Assembly (NCBI RefSeq): GCF_000621785.1
Contig: NZ_KK211346.1
Location: 635,754-699,753 of the forward strand
DNA length: 64,000 bases
DNA from: Ruminococcus flavefaciens ND2009
Lineage (GTDB): Bacteria > Bacillota > Clostridia > Oscillospirales > Ruminococcaceae
Direction of reading: 5' to 3'
The notes beneath the pieces are model-generated. The model was not told the origin of the DNA and made no database searches. It worked only from the letters and a program-made list of their open reading frames with translations. The first letter of the stretch is position 1, and every line of letters starts with the position of its first letter. Shown piece after piece: positions 48,170 to 56,294 of this stretch. The position numbers were made by a program, and so were the translations under genes.

Positions 48170-50214
48170 TACAGCCTCCTTATATCAAAGCTTCCGTTGT
48201 CAGAAAGCCATATCTCGAAATTGTTGCCTTTGTCCGTATATATAACGTTGTCGGGAGCGGTCTCCGCGGCGGCTTTACCGTATACCACAGTAATTCCGCT
48301 GCTTTCGGCGCCGTCCTTTCCTGACTTTTCTATGACTACTTCCCCGTCTCTGCCGCTTATTGTAAGAGTACCCTCTGCAAGAGATATGGTGCAGCTGCGG
48401 CTCTCTATTGAAAAGCCGTCCTCGCCCATATACTGAAGCTCGGAATAGGGCTCACGGGGTGCACTCTCACCTTCGGCGAGCCAGTTCCCTGTATCAGTGA
48501 ACTCAAATGCGCCAAGATATGAAGCGTAAGCGGACTCTGCCCTGTTGGAGAGAAGGATCGTATCAACTCTTTCTATTCCGCTGCGTGTAAGATATTTCCG
48601 AACATACTCAGCTGAGCGATAGTGTCCGCTCAGGTCGGCAACGGTAACAGCTCCCCTGTCATTTATCACGACCGCGGCATTGTTGCCTCTGCCAAGCACT
48701 GCAACTATAAGACGGTCATTGTGCTCCATGCGAATGAGACCTGCGGTCACGAACATGAAGACTGCCGCTGCGGAAACTGCTGCAACAGTGAAGCGCCTGC
48801 TTCTGAAAACGGCAAAGGCAAACACTACCATAACTGCGCATATAATGAGCCCGTACATGACATAGGAGCTGCCTGCGGAAAAGTGAGTTATCCTCAGCCT
48901 TGCAGCTGCATCTGAAATTCGCAGTACCGCGTCATTGATGAGCTTCGCTATGAACAGTATATCAACCACTCCGCCTGTGAGAGCGTAGAGAAGTCCGATA
49001 ATCATGGAAAATGAACACAGCGGCACCAGCAGCACATTTGTCAGCGGCGAGATAAGAGAGGTCTCGTCAAAATACAAAAGTGACAGTGGAAACACGCAGA
49101 CGGTAGTACACAGCATGGTGACAAAGCTGACTGCCGCCCTCTGAGGGAAGGTGTCACGGGGCATTTCCTTGGTCATACAGGGTGCGGCAACGCCGATTCC
49201 GAAGGTACCTGCCAGTGACATAAGAAATCCTTCATCATATATAGCATAGGGAGACACAAGGCATATCAGCAGAGCGGCTCCTGCAAGTGAATTGAAGGTG
49301 TCGTTCTGACGTCTGAAAAGCCGCGCTCCGTAGAGGAAGTTCATCATCACTGCCGCTCTTATGGCTGAAACGGGATAGTTAGCCATAGCAGTCAGAAACA
49401 GCAGGAGCACCTCCATTACTGCAAAGGAGATGTACTTATTCACGCGGCAGCGCTTCAGTATGAGCATGAGCACAAGAACTGCCACGGAGACATGAAGTCC
49501 CGAAACCGCAAGTACATGACCTATTCCACAGCGATACACGGCAGTCTTAACGTTATAGTCCATGCCGCGCTTCTCGCCGAAGACCATCCCTGCCAGCAGG
49601 TCGCCGCTGTCACCGCCGAGAGCCACGCCAAAATCAAATATGATCTGCTCACGGTAGCTGCTTATAAGACGTCTGAGCTTTCGGCTTCGGAACGCCTCAG
49701 CTGTAACGTCCTTTGCATTTACAGCCGTGAGGAATACGCCATCAGACCTGTAATAGCTCTCGCTGTCGAAAAGATAGTCCTTTGAGGGCTTTGCGAACTG
49801 ACAGCTGCCTATTGTGATCATATCACCGCGGTCAGCCTCAAGCTCTCCGCCGTAGAAGCTTATCTTAGCAGCAATATCGCCGTTTATCCTGCCTTCAAGG
49901 ATATAAGAGGAGTTGTTTCCGCTGTATCGGTATACCTCGGTGACCTCTCCGCGGAAGCTGCCTTCCCTGCCGTCCATTTCTGCGGCGGGTCTGTAGCGGA
50001 CTTCGGTGTAAATACCGAACACCGAGACCGCAGACACAAAGAATACAGCAAGCATGACATAGTCTCCTGCTTTGAAGCCGTATTTTCTGCCGATCAAAAG
50101 AGCTGCTGCCAGAATCAGTGAAAGTATTACGAGAAACGGGATATTTGAAAAAAACGAAGCGAAAAACAATCCCGCCATATACGCTGCCGCAGCTCCAATC
50201 ATTTTTCGCTTCAT
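48169..50214 (-). CDS. comEC: ComEC/Rec2-like DNA uptake channel with degenerate nuclease-like domain
   Basis: 681 aa. An N-terminal DUF4131-like part, then the polytopic competence domain with GMVFGEKRGMD and GIGHVLAVSGLHVSV, matches ComEC, the channel that takes single-stranded DNA into the cell. The C-terminal metallo-beta-lactamase-like domain (about 500-681) lacks the HxHxDH metal motif; the matching stretch reads SNRAESAYASY. So strand degradation by this domain is unlikely. AAGGAATAG lies before the ATG. It sits between apt and holA, a common Clostridia arrangement. Confidence 0.9.
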   Translation of the reverse strand: MKRKMIGAAAAYMAGLFFASFFSNIPFLVILSLILAAALLIGRKYGFKAGDYVMLAVFFVSAVSVFGIYTEVRYRPAAEMDGREGSFRGEVTEVYRYSGNNSSYILEGRINGDIAAKISFYGGELEADRGDMITIGSCQFAKPSKDYLFDSESYYRSDGVFLTAVNAKDVTAEAFRSRKLRRLISSYREQIIFDFGVALGGDSGDLLAGMVFGEKRGMDYNVKTAVYRCGIGHVLAVSGLHVSVAVLVLMLILKRCRVNKYISFAVMEVLLLFLTAMANYPVSAIRAAVMMNFLYGARLFRRQNDTFNSLAGAALLICLVSPYAIYDEGFLMSLAGTFGIGVAAPCMTKEMPRDTFPQRAAVSFVTMLCTTVCVFPLSLLYFDETSLISPLTNVLLVPLCSFSMIIGLLYALTGGVVDILFIAKLINDAVLRISDAAARLRITHFSAGSSYVMYGLIICAVMVVFAFAVFRSRRFTVAAVSAAAVFMFVTAGLIRMEHNDRLIVAVLGRGNNAAVVINDRGAVTVADLSGHYRSAEYVRKYLTRSGIERVDTILLSNRAESAYASYLGAFEFTDTGNWLAEGESAPREPYSELQYMGEDGFSIESRSCTISLAEGTLTISGRDGEVVIEKSGKDGAESSGITVVYGKAAAETAPDNVIYTDKGNNFEIWLSDNGSFDIRRL

Positions 50215-50225
50215 AATTCTATTCC

Positions 50226-50765
50226 TTATTTAAAGAAGAGCGGTAATTTCTCGAGGAAAGCAATATCCTTCCTGTCCGCTGCGTCACCCTCTGCAAGAAC
50301 AGCGGATCTGCCTGAGATCTCGCCGCCCGCAGCTGCTGTGAGCTTTTCAAGAGCTATGAGAGACTCGCCTGTACTGATAACGTCATCTACCAGGAGCACC
50401 TTCTTGCCCTTCAGCATTGCAACCTTTTCCTGCGAGAGGTAAAGTGTCTGCTCTGCTGCTGTGGTGATAGACTTTACAGTTACCGCAATTGGATCTGTCA
50501 TATAGAGCTTTACGGACTTTCTTGCCACAACATAGGGCTTTCCGCTCTGTCTTGACATCTCATATGCAAGTGGTATTCCCTTTGACTCAGCTGTGAGGAT
50601 AACGTCAAAATATGGAGACTTGTCCAGGAGCTGTTCTGCGGCTGCAACTGTCAGCTCTACATCTGAGAACATAACGAAAGCCGCAATATCTATCTTGTCA
50701 TTGAGAGGACAGAGAGGGAGCTCCCTCTCAAGTCCTGCAATAGTCATTTTATATGAACCTGCCAT
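50226..50765 (-). CDS. apt: Phosphoribosyltransferase, adenine PRT-like
   Basis: 179 aa. The PRPP-binding motif VLLVDDVISTGES and the ESKGIPLAYEMSRQ loop mark the type I PRT fold with the length of adenine phosphoribosyltransferase, which salvages adenine to AMP. A purine PRT of different base specificity cannot be excluded. The gene lies 11 bases from both HIT and comEC genes. Confidence 0.8.
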   Translation of the reverse strand: MAGSYKMTIAGLERELPLCPLNDKIDIAAFVMFSDVELTVAAAEQLLDKSPYFDVILTAESKGIPLAYEMSRQSGKPYVVARKSVKLYMTDPIAVTVKSITTAAEQTLYLSQEKVAMLKGKKVLLVDDVISTGESLIALEKLTAAAGGEISGRSAVLAEGDAADRKDIAFLEKLPLFFK

Positions 50766-50776
50766 AATAATGCTCC

Positions 50777-51130
50777 TTATTCAGTTTTGCCGAGGGACTC
50801 GGGTCCCCAGCCCATTTTTACGCCGCCGAGAAGGTGAAAGTGCAGGTGCTTCACTGTCTGACCTGCGTCATCACCGCAGTTGTTGATTATGCGGTAGCTC
50901 TCATAGCCCTGCTCCCTGGCGATCTTTCCTGCTGCCTCAAATACCTTGGCAACTACAGAGGAGTTCTCCTCAGTGATGTCGTTGGCACTTGTTATATGAA
51001 CCTTGGGGATTATGAGTATGTGCATGGGGGCGATAGGGGCAATGTCCTTGAAGGCATACACGAATTCGTCCTCATATACCTTTGTGCTTGGTATCTCGCC
51101 GTCAATTATCTTACAGAATAAACAGTCCAT
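50777..51130 (-). CDS. HIT-family nucleotide hydrolase (HinT-like)
   Basis: 117 aa. The C-terminal HIT motif HLHFHLLGG and the N-terminal CLFCKIIDGEIPS zinc-finger-like region match Hint purine-nucleoside phosphoramidases. It sits between alaS and apt in the same direction. Confidence 0.92.
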   Translation of the reverse strand: MDCLFCKIIDGEIPSTKVYEDEFVYAFKDIAPIAPMHILIIPKVHITSANDITEENSSVVAKVFEAAGKIAREQGYESYRIINNCGDDAGQTVKHLHFHLLGGVKMGWGPESLGKTE

Positions 51131-51152
51131 ATTGATCCTCCTCTGTTTTATG

Positions 51153-51168
51153 GGTCAGTTATCTGACC
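51153..51168 (-). promoter_or_regulatory. Small hairpin between alaS and the HIT gene
   Basis: GGTCAG and CTGACC flank a 4-base loop in the 42-base gap. No T run follows, so it may be a processing element or attenuator. Confidence 0.3.
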
Positions 51169-51172
51169 TTTA

Positions 51173-53803
51173 TTACTTCATTGTATCGGCAACAACGTCT
51201 GCAAACTTAGCCATTGCCTCGTCGATCTTGCTTATGTCGCCTGCACCTGCCATAGCGCCGTCGGGCTTTCCGCCGCCCTTGCCGCCTGTTACGGCAGCTA
51301 TCTCACGGACGATCTTGCCGGCGTTAGCGCCCTTTGCAACAGCGTCCTTGGTGCATACGCAGTAGAATGTACCCTTTTCGCCCATAGTACCGGCAAAGAG
51401 TGCGATGATAGCATCATTCTTGTCCTTGACGCTGTCGCCCAGCTTTCTGAGTGCATCGGGTGCAGAGCCGTCCATTCTTGCGGAAACTATCTTCACTCCG
51501 CCGACTTCCTTGGCGTTATCGAAGAGAGCAGCTGTCTTGGAATTAGCTATCTGCTGTGTAAGGCTTTCAAGCTTCTTGTCCTTCTCCTTGGACTCAGCTG
51601 CCATTGCTGCACACTTCTCGGGAAGCTCATTTACGTTTGCAAGCTTCAGAGCCTTTGCAGACTTGGCGATAGTGCTCTTGAACTCGTTGAGGAGAGCGAT
51701 AACGTTAAGACCTGTTACAGCCTCGATACGTCTTACGCCTGCTGCAACGGAGCTCTCGGAAACTATCTTGAAGAGTCCGATCTGTGATGTATTGGATACA
51801 TGAGTACCGCCGCAGAACTCGATGGAGTTATGTGCGGTAACGACTCTTACTGTGTTGCCGTACTTCTCACCGAAGAGAGCCATAGCTCCGAGCTTTCTTG
51901 CCTCCTCGATGGGCATTTCCTCCATGGTTACGGGGAATGCGGACATGATCTCGGCATTTACGATGTCCTCCACCTTTGCTATCTCCTCATCGGTCATAGC
52001 ACTGAAGTGGTTGAAGTCGAAACGGCAAGCCTTCTCGTTGACAAGCTGTCCTGCCTGGTGAACGTGGTCGCCCAGGACCTGTCTGAGTGCGTGCTGGAGA
52101 AGATGTGCTGTGGTATGGTTGCGCATGATAGCCATTCTGCGGTCCTTTTCGATCTGAGCAGTAACTTTGTCGCCCTTGGAAAGGCTGCCCTGCTCGATAG
52201 TAGCGATGTGGAGGAAGTGTCCCTCGGACTTGATGGTATCGTCAACAGCAGCGATATTTGCGCCATTAAGAAGCATACCTGTATCGCCTACCTGTCCGCC
52301 GCTCTCAGCATAGAAAGGAGTAACATCGAGAACGATAACTACATTGTCGCCCTCAACAGCGGTCTCCACCTCAACGCCGTCCCTGTAGATAGCGAGTATC
52401 TCAGCACTGTCGGCTTCAAAGTCTGTATAGCCTGTGAATATAGTTGCGGGAGCGTCTACCTTTATGCTGTTGTCAGCCCATGATGAGCCTGCCTTTGCAG
52501 CGTGGTCAGCCTTGGCTCTTGCTCTCTGCTCTTTAGCCAGCTCTGTGAAGCGGTCACGGTCAACAGTGTAGCCCTTCTCCTCGCAGATCTCCTCTGTAAG
52601 GTCGATGGGGAATCCGTATGTGTCGGAGAGCTTGAAAGCATCGTCACCTGAGAGGACCTTGCCGCCCTCAGCTGCAAGCTTGTCAGTGAACTGGTTGAGG
52701 AGCTCTGTACCCTTGTCGATAGTCTTGGCGAAGGCTTCTTCCTCAACGCCGATGATCTTCTTTATGTAGTCACGCTTCTCAGCAAGCTCGGGATAAGCGT
52801 TTTCGTTCTCGTTTATAACAGTGTCGCATACATCGCAGAGGAAAGGCTTTGTGATACCCAGGAGCCTTCCGTGACGTGCTGCTCTTCTCAGGAGACGGCG
52901 GAGAACATAGCCTCTTCCCTCGTTAGAAGGAAGGATACCGTCGCCTACCATGAATGTAGTGCTTCTGATATGATCGGTGATAACACGGAGAGAAACGTCA
53001 GTCTTGGCGTCTTTCTTGTATTCAACGCCTGCTATCTTTGAGATGTGCTTCATTATGTTCTGGACAGTGTCAACCTCGAAGATATTGTCAACGCCCTGCA
53101 TTACACAGGCAAGTCTCTCAAGACCCATACCTGTATCGATGTTCTTGTTCTTCATCTCAGCATAGTGACCTTCACCGTCGCTGTCGAACTGGCTGAAAAC
53201 AAGGTTCCAGATCTCGATTACTCTGTCGCAGTCGCTTGCCTGCTCAAAGTTCTCAAAAGGACCGTAAGCCTCGCCTCGGTCGAAATGGATCTCTGAACAT
53301 GGACCACAGGGACCTGAACCGTGCTCCCAGAAGTTGTCCTTCTTGCCGAGACGGATTATCCTGTCGTGAGGGATACCGATGTGGTTCTCCCAGATCTGCT
53401 CAGCCTCGTCATCGCTCTCGAAAATGGTTATCCAGAGTTTCTCAGCAGGGATCTCAAGAGTCTTTGTAAGGAACTCCCACGCCCACTCGATAGCCTCTGT
53501 CTTGAAATAGTCACCGAATGAGAAGTTACCAAGCATCTCGAAGTATGTACCGTGACGAGCTGTCTTGCCCACACTTTCGATGTCGGGAGTTCTGATACAC
53601 TTCTGGCAGGTAGTCACTCTTTTATTGGGAGGAGTAGCCTGTCCCAGGAAGAACTTCTTCAGAGGAGCCATACCCGAATTGATAAGAAGCAGGCTCTTGT
53701 CGCCATGAGGAACCAGGGAAGCGCTTGCCATTCTGGTATGGTTCTTGCTTTCAAAGAACGAAAGATACTTTTCACGTAGATCGTTAAGACCTGTCCACTG
53801 CAT
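51173..53803 (-). CDS. alaS: Alanine-tRNA ligase
   Basis: 876 aa. Class II aminoacylation domain at the N-terminus (TGLNDLREKYLSFFESKNH, HGTYFEML, then the RGYVLRRLLRRA block). The editing domain has HTTAHLL and CGGTH, and the DHHA1-type C-terminal Gly-rich tail is present. The true start is 53803, preceded by AAAGGAG. A longer in-frame reading to 53977 runs through the T-box leader and is not translated. The T-box upstream senses uncharged tRNA-Ala. Confidence 0.97.
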   Translation of the reverse strand: MQWTGLNDLREKYLSFFESKNHTRMASASLVPHGDKSLLLINSGMAPLKKFFLGQATPPNKRVTTCQKCIRTPDIESVGKTARHGTYFEMLGNFSFGDYFKTEAIEWAWEFLTKTLEIPAEKLWITIFESDDEAEQIWENHIGIPHDRIIRLGKKDNFWEHGSGPCGPCSEIHFDRGEAYGPFENFEQASDCDRVIEIWNLVFSQFDSDGEGHYAEMKNKNIDTGMGLERLACVMQGVDNIFEVDTVQNIMKHISKIAGVEYKKDAKTDVSLRVITDHIRSTTFMVGDGILPSNEGRGYVLRRLLRRAARHGRLLGITKPFLCDVCDTVINENENAYPELAEKRDYIKKIIGVEEEAFAKTIDKGTELLNQFTDKLAAEGGKVLSGDDAFKLSDTYGFPIDLTEEICEEKGYTVDRDRFTELAKEQRARAKADHAAKAGSSWADNSIKVDAPATIFTGYTDFEADSAEILAIYRDGVEVETAVEGDNVVIVLDVTPFYAESGGQVGDTGMLLNGANIAAVDDTIKSEGHFLHIATIEQGSLSKGDKVTAQIEKDRRMAIMRNHTTAHLLQHALRQVLGDHVHQAGQLVNEKACRFDFNHFSAMTDEEIAKVEDIVNAEIMSAFPVTMEEMPIEEARKLGAMALFGEKYGNTVRVVTAHNSIEFCGGTHVSNTSQIGLFKIVSESSVAAGVRRIEAVTGLNVIALLNEFKSTIAKSAKALKLANVNELPEKCAAMAAESKEKDKKLESLTQQIANSKTAALFDNAKEVGGVKIVSARMDGSAPDALRKLGDSVKDKNDAIIALFAGTMGEKGTFYCVCTKDAVAKGANAGKIVREIAAVTGGKGGGKPDGAMAGAGDISKIDEAMAKFADVVADTMK

Positions 53804-53843
53804 AAATATATCTCCTTTAATAAAAATATAAAACTTAGCAATA

Positions 53844-54058
53844 CAAAAAAAGCCCCGCCGCCAAATGGGACGAAGGCTCTCGTGGTACCACCCAAATTTG
53901 AAGGAGCACAGCCCCTTCCTCATTATCCTTAACGCAGAAATACGCCCTGATTTCTCAGAGTAGCTCAGGGGCAGCACCCGTCCTGCGGATAAAGGCTCAC
54001 ACCTGCCGCCTTCTCTCTGTACTCCGCTTACAGACAGTCAATCCCGTCATTGCAATAC
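53844..54058 (-). promoter_or_regulatory. T-box leader of alaS
   Basis: On the minus strand the T-box sequence AAATTTGGGTGGTACCACG lies at 53899-53881. A G+C-rich terminator with a seven-base T run follows (about 53880-53844). Upstream, stem I has an AGAGAG bulge, and the specifier loop shows GCT followed by A (53964-53962), a fit to Ala. Uncharged tRNA-Ala should stop termination and turn on alaS. Confidence 0.93.
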
Positions 54059-54064
54059 ACATAT

Positions 54065-54093
54065 ATTATAACGCTGTTTTTCGAAAATGTCAA
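54065..54093 (-). promoter_or_regulatory. Promoter of the alaS T-box operon
   Basis: Perfect TTGACA (54093-54088), a 17-bp spacer and TATAAT (54070-54065). Confidence 0.88.
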
Positions 54094-54117
54094 CTATTTC
54101 ACAAAAAAATTACTGGA

Positions 54118-55722
54118 TTATTTCTCATTTTCAAGGTCCGCCATCTTCTCGGCTATCCTCCTGAACACAGGTGCGGCAGCGTCATTGCCGTAGCCGCCGT
54201 TCTCAATGAGTACCGTAACTGCGTATTTCGGCTTCCTTGCGGGGAAAAATCCTGTTATCCAGGCGTGGCAGAGCTCATCACCTTTCTCGTCGTATCTGCC
54301 TGTCTGTGCAGTTGAGGTCTTGGCGCCCACGCTTATCTTCCTGGTCCTCGCCTTTGAATTGTCGTTCTCACGGACCGCAAGTATCATCATCTTCCTGAGG
54401 GCTTCGGCGTCCTCGCTGCTCATGACCTCTGATAGCTGAGGAGACTTTTCTCCGCTTACCGCGCTCCCGTCCGCAGTCAGTCCTTTTATTAGCCTCAGCA
54501 CAGGCATTCGTCCGCCGTTTGCTATTGCGCAGGTAAGCTGAGTTATCTGGAGCGGTGTTGCAGTCAGTCTTCCCTGTCCGAAGGCAAAATTTGCCAGCTC
54601 CGCAGGTACGGAAAGCTCATCACAGGTTGGCAGCACTCCTCCGGAGCCCGTAATGCCTGCACAGAGGTAATTTTCCCTGCCGAAGCCAAGATATGTCGCC
54701 TTCCGCCTGTACTTTTCAATATCCAGGCACTGCGCCAGGTCTATGAAGTAGGTATTGCATGAGTTGGTCATAGCCTCCGACATATCCTGCAAGCCGTGAC
54801 CGTCCAGCTTGTGGCAGTTGAACTGTCTGCCGCCGATGTCTATACTGCCGACGCAGCTGTACATATTTCCGCCCAGTCCCTGCTCAAGGGCAGCCGCAGC
54901 TGTGACAAGCTTGAAAACGGAGCCCACGCTGTAGGAGTACAGCGCACGGTCTATGAGGGGACACCTGCTGTCCCTGAGTGCCTGCTCCATATTCTCGGGG
55001 TCATATCCGGGGAAGCTTGCCATTGCCAGTATATCCCCTGTTTTTATATCAGCACATACTATTGCGCCCGTATCTATATTCCTGCCGCATTCCTCGCATA
55101 TCCGCTGTATATCTTTGTCAAGAGTGAGGACAACCCCGCTTTTATAGGACTCTGAGCGAAAGACCTTCTTCCCGTCGCCTATGAGGATATTCCCGAAGCC
55201 GTCGGTACTGTAGGTGACACTGTTCTGTGGAAGGTCTCCGCGAAGCAGTGAATCATAGGCGTATTCTATGCCGTCAGCTCCGGAGCCGTCGGAAAGATAG
55301 CCCACGATATGCCGCGCCGTCTGGTTTTCGGAATACCTGACAGGGACGCTGAATACAGTCAGCCCATCCTCCTCAAGAGCTTTGTCGGTGCAGGGAAACA
55401 CAAAGGGCTGTCCCTTGTCGAAATCATCAAAGAAGCTTTCCTTGTCAAGAGCATAGGCAGCGGTCTTCTCCCTGTCCAGAGCTGAGGGAACTGCCACCGC
55501 CTCCTTTTGCTGCTCAGCGTTGACTATGGGACGCATTTTCCTGTCGTAAATAGTCCCCTGGCAGCTTCCTGCCTCTATAGTGACCGAGTGATCTGTGTAG
55601 CTCGCAGGCATAGCTGCCCCCTCATAGGAAATACGGTAGAAATTGCAGGCAAGGACTGCAAAGACGATAAAAAACGCAGCTGTCAGCAGTATAACACCGT
55701 GTTCTCCTCTTTTTCTTACCAT
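54118..55722 (-). CDS. Class B-like penicillin-binding protein (transpeptidase)
   Basis: 534 aa. One N-terminal membrane helix (about 10-28), a dimerisation-type domain, then the transpeptidase domain. Active Ser268 is in SVFK (SxxK) and the SxN triad is Ser321-Cys-Asn323. The third motif reads Lys468-Thr-Ser470, where Lys-Thr-Gly is usual. The protein should cross-link cell-wall peptides and bind beta-lactams. Its short length and context (not beside mraY or ftsW) suggest a specialised PBP, for sporulation or side-wall growth; this is inference. The start has AGGTG upstream. Confidence 0.85.
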   Translation of the reverse strand: MVRKRGEHGVILLTAAFFIVFAVLACNFYRISYEGAAMPASYTDHSVTIEAGSCQGTIYDRKMRPIVNAEQQKEAVAVPSALDREKTAAYALDKESFFDDFDKGQPFVFPCTDKALEEDGLTVFSVPVRYSENQTARHIVGYLSDGSGADGIEYAYDSLLRGDLPQNSVTYSTDGFGNILIGDGKKVFRSESYKSGVVLTLDKDIQRICEECGRNIDTGAIVCADIKTGDILAMASFPGYDPENMEQALRDSRCPLIDRALYSYSVGSVFKLVTAAAALEQGLGGNMYSCVGSIDIGGRQFNCHKLDGHGLQDMSEAMTNSCNTYFIDLAQCLDIEKYRRKATYLGFGRENYLCAGITGSGGVLPTCDELSVPAELANFAFGQGRLTATPLQITQLTCAIANGGRMPVLRLIKGLTADGSAVSGEKSPQLSEVMSSEDAEALRKMMILAVRENDNSKARTRKISVGAKTSTAQTGRYDEKGDELCHAWITGFFPARKPKYAVTVLIENGGYGNDAAAPVFRRIAEKMADLENEK

Positions 55723-55775
55723 TTTATCACCTCATGGTAAGTTTTGGCGGCTGCCACCGGTTTATTCAGCTCAGA

Positions 55776-55821
55776 TAAAAAATGCCCCGGGGCGTTTCAG
55801 AAGCGCTTCGGGGCATCGTAT
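55776..55821 (-). terminator. Terminator of the dxs-dtd operon
   Basis: On the minus strand ATGCCCCG pairs with CGGGGCAT around a longer loop and is followed by TTTTTT. It lies between dtd and the penicillin-binding protein gene. Confidence 0.85.
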
Positions 55822-55853
55822 TACCGACTGATCATTCATGTGTCGGGACTTTT

Positions 55854-56288
55854 TTATTCAAGTATCACCGTAAAGGGACCATCATTGAGGAGCTCAACCT
55901 TCATATCAGCGCCGAAGGAGCCTGTTTCAACGTGCTTGCCCTTGCTGCGGAGATACTCCACGAAATACTCGTACAATGCGTTTGCCTTTTCGGGCTTGGC
56001 TGCCTGTATGAAATTGGGACGGTTTCCCTTGCGGCAGTCCGCATACAGCGTAAACTGGGGAACTACAAGCACCTCTCCCCCTACGCTGTCAAGGTCAAGA
56101 TTTATCTTGTCGTTCTCGTCGGAAAATATGCGCAGTCCCGAGATCTTGTCGGCAAGTCTGCGGCAGTCCTCCTCGGTGTCCTCATGACCGACTCCGAAGA
56201 GCAGGAGAAATCCCGTACCGATCTTTCCGATGACCTCGCCGTCAACTCTAACGGAAGCAGAAGTCACCCTTTGTAAAACTATCCTCAT
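55854..56288 (-). CDS. dtd: D-aminoacyl-tRNA deacylase
   Basis: 144 aa. It removes D-amino acids from mischarged tRNAs. The N-terminal [15 protein letters not shown], the SQ-like [10 protein letters not shown] block, and the C-terminal [10 protein letters not shown] are family signatures (cross-subunit Gly-cisPro region NxPxxT is NDGPFT). It is the last gene of the operon, 6 bases after the GH42 gene. Confidence 0.95.
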   Translation of the reverse strand: MRIVLQRVTSASVRVDGEVIGKIGTGFLLLFGVGHEDTEEDCRRLADKISGLRIFSDENDKINLDLDSVGGEVLVVPQFTLYADCRKGNRPNFIQAAKPEKANALYEYFVEYLRSKGKHVETGSFGADMKVELLNDGPFTVILE

Positions 56289-56294
56289 CTGTGC

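Noticed and set aside
53804..53977. N-terminal extension of alaS by 58 residues
   Set aside because: It is made of T-box leader sequence, and the true start at 53803 has a good ribosome site and matches the usual AlaRS start.
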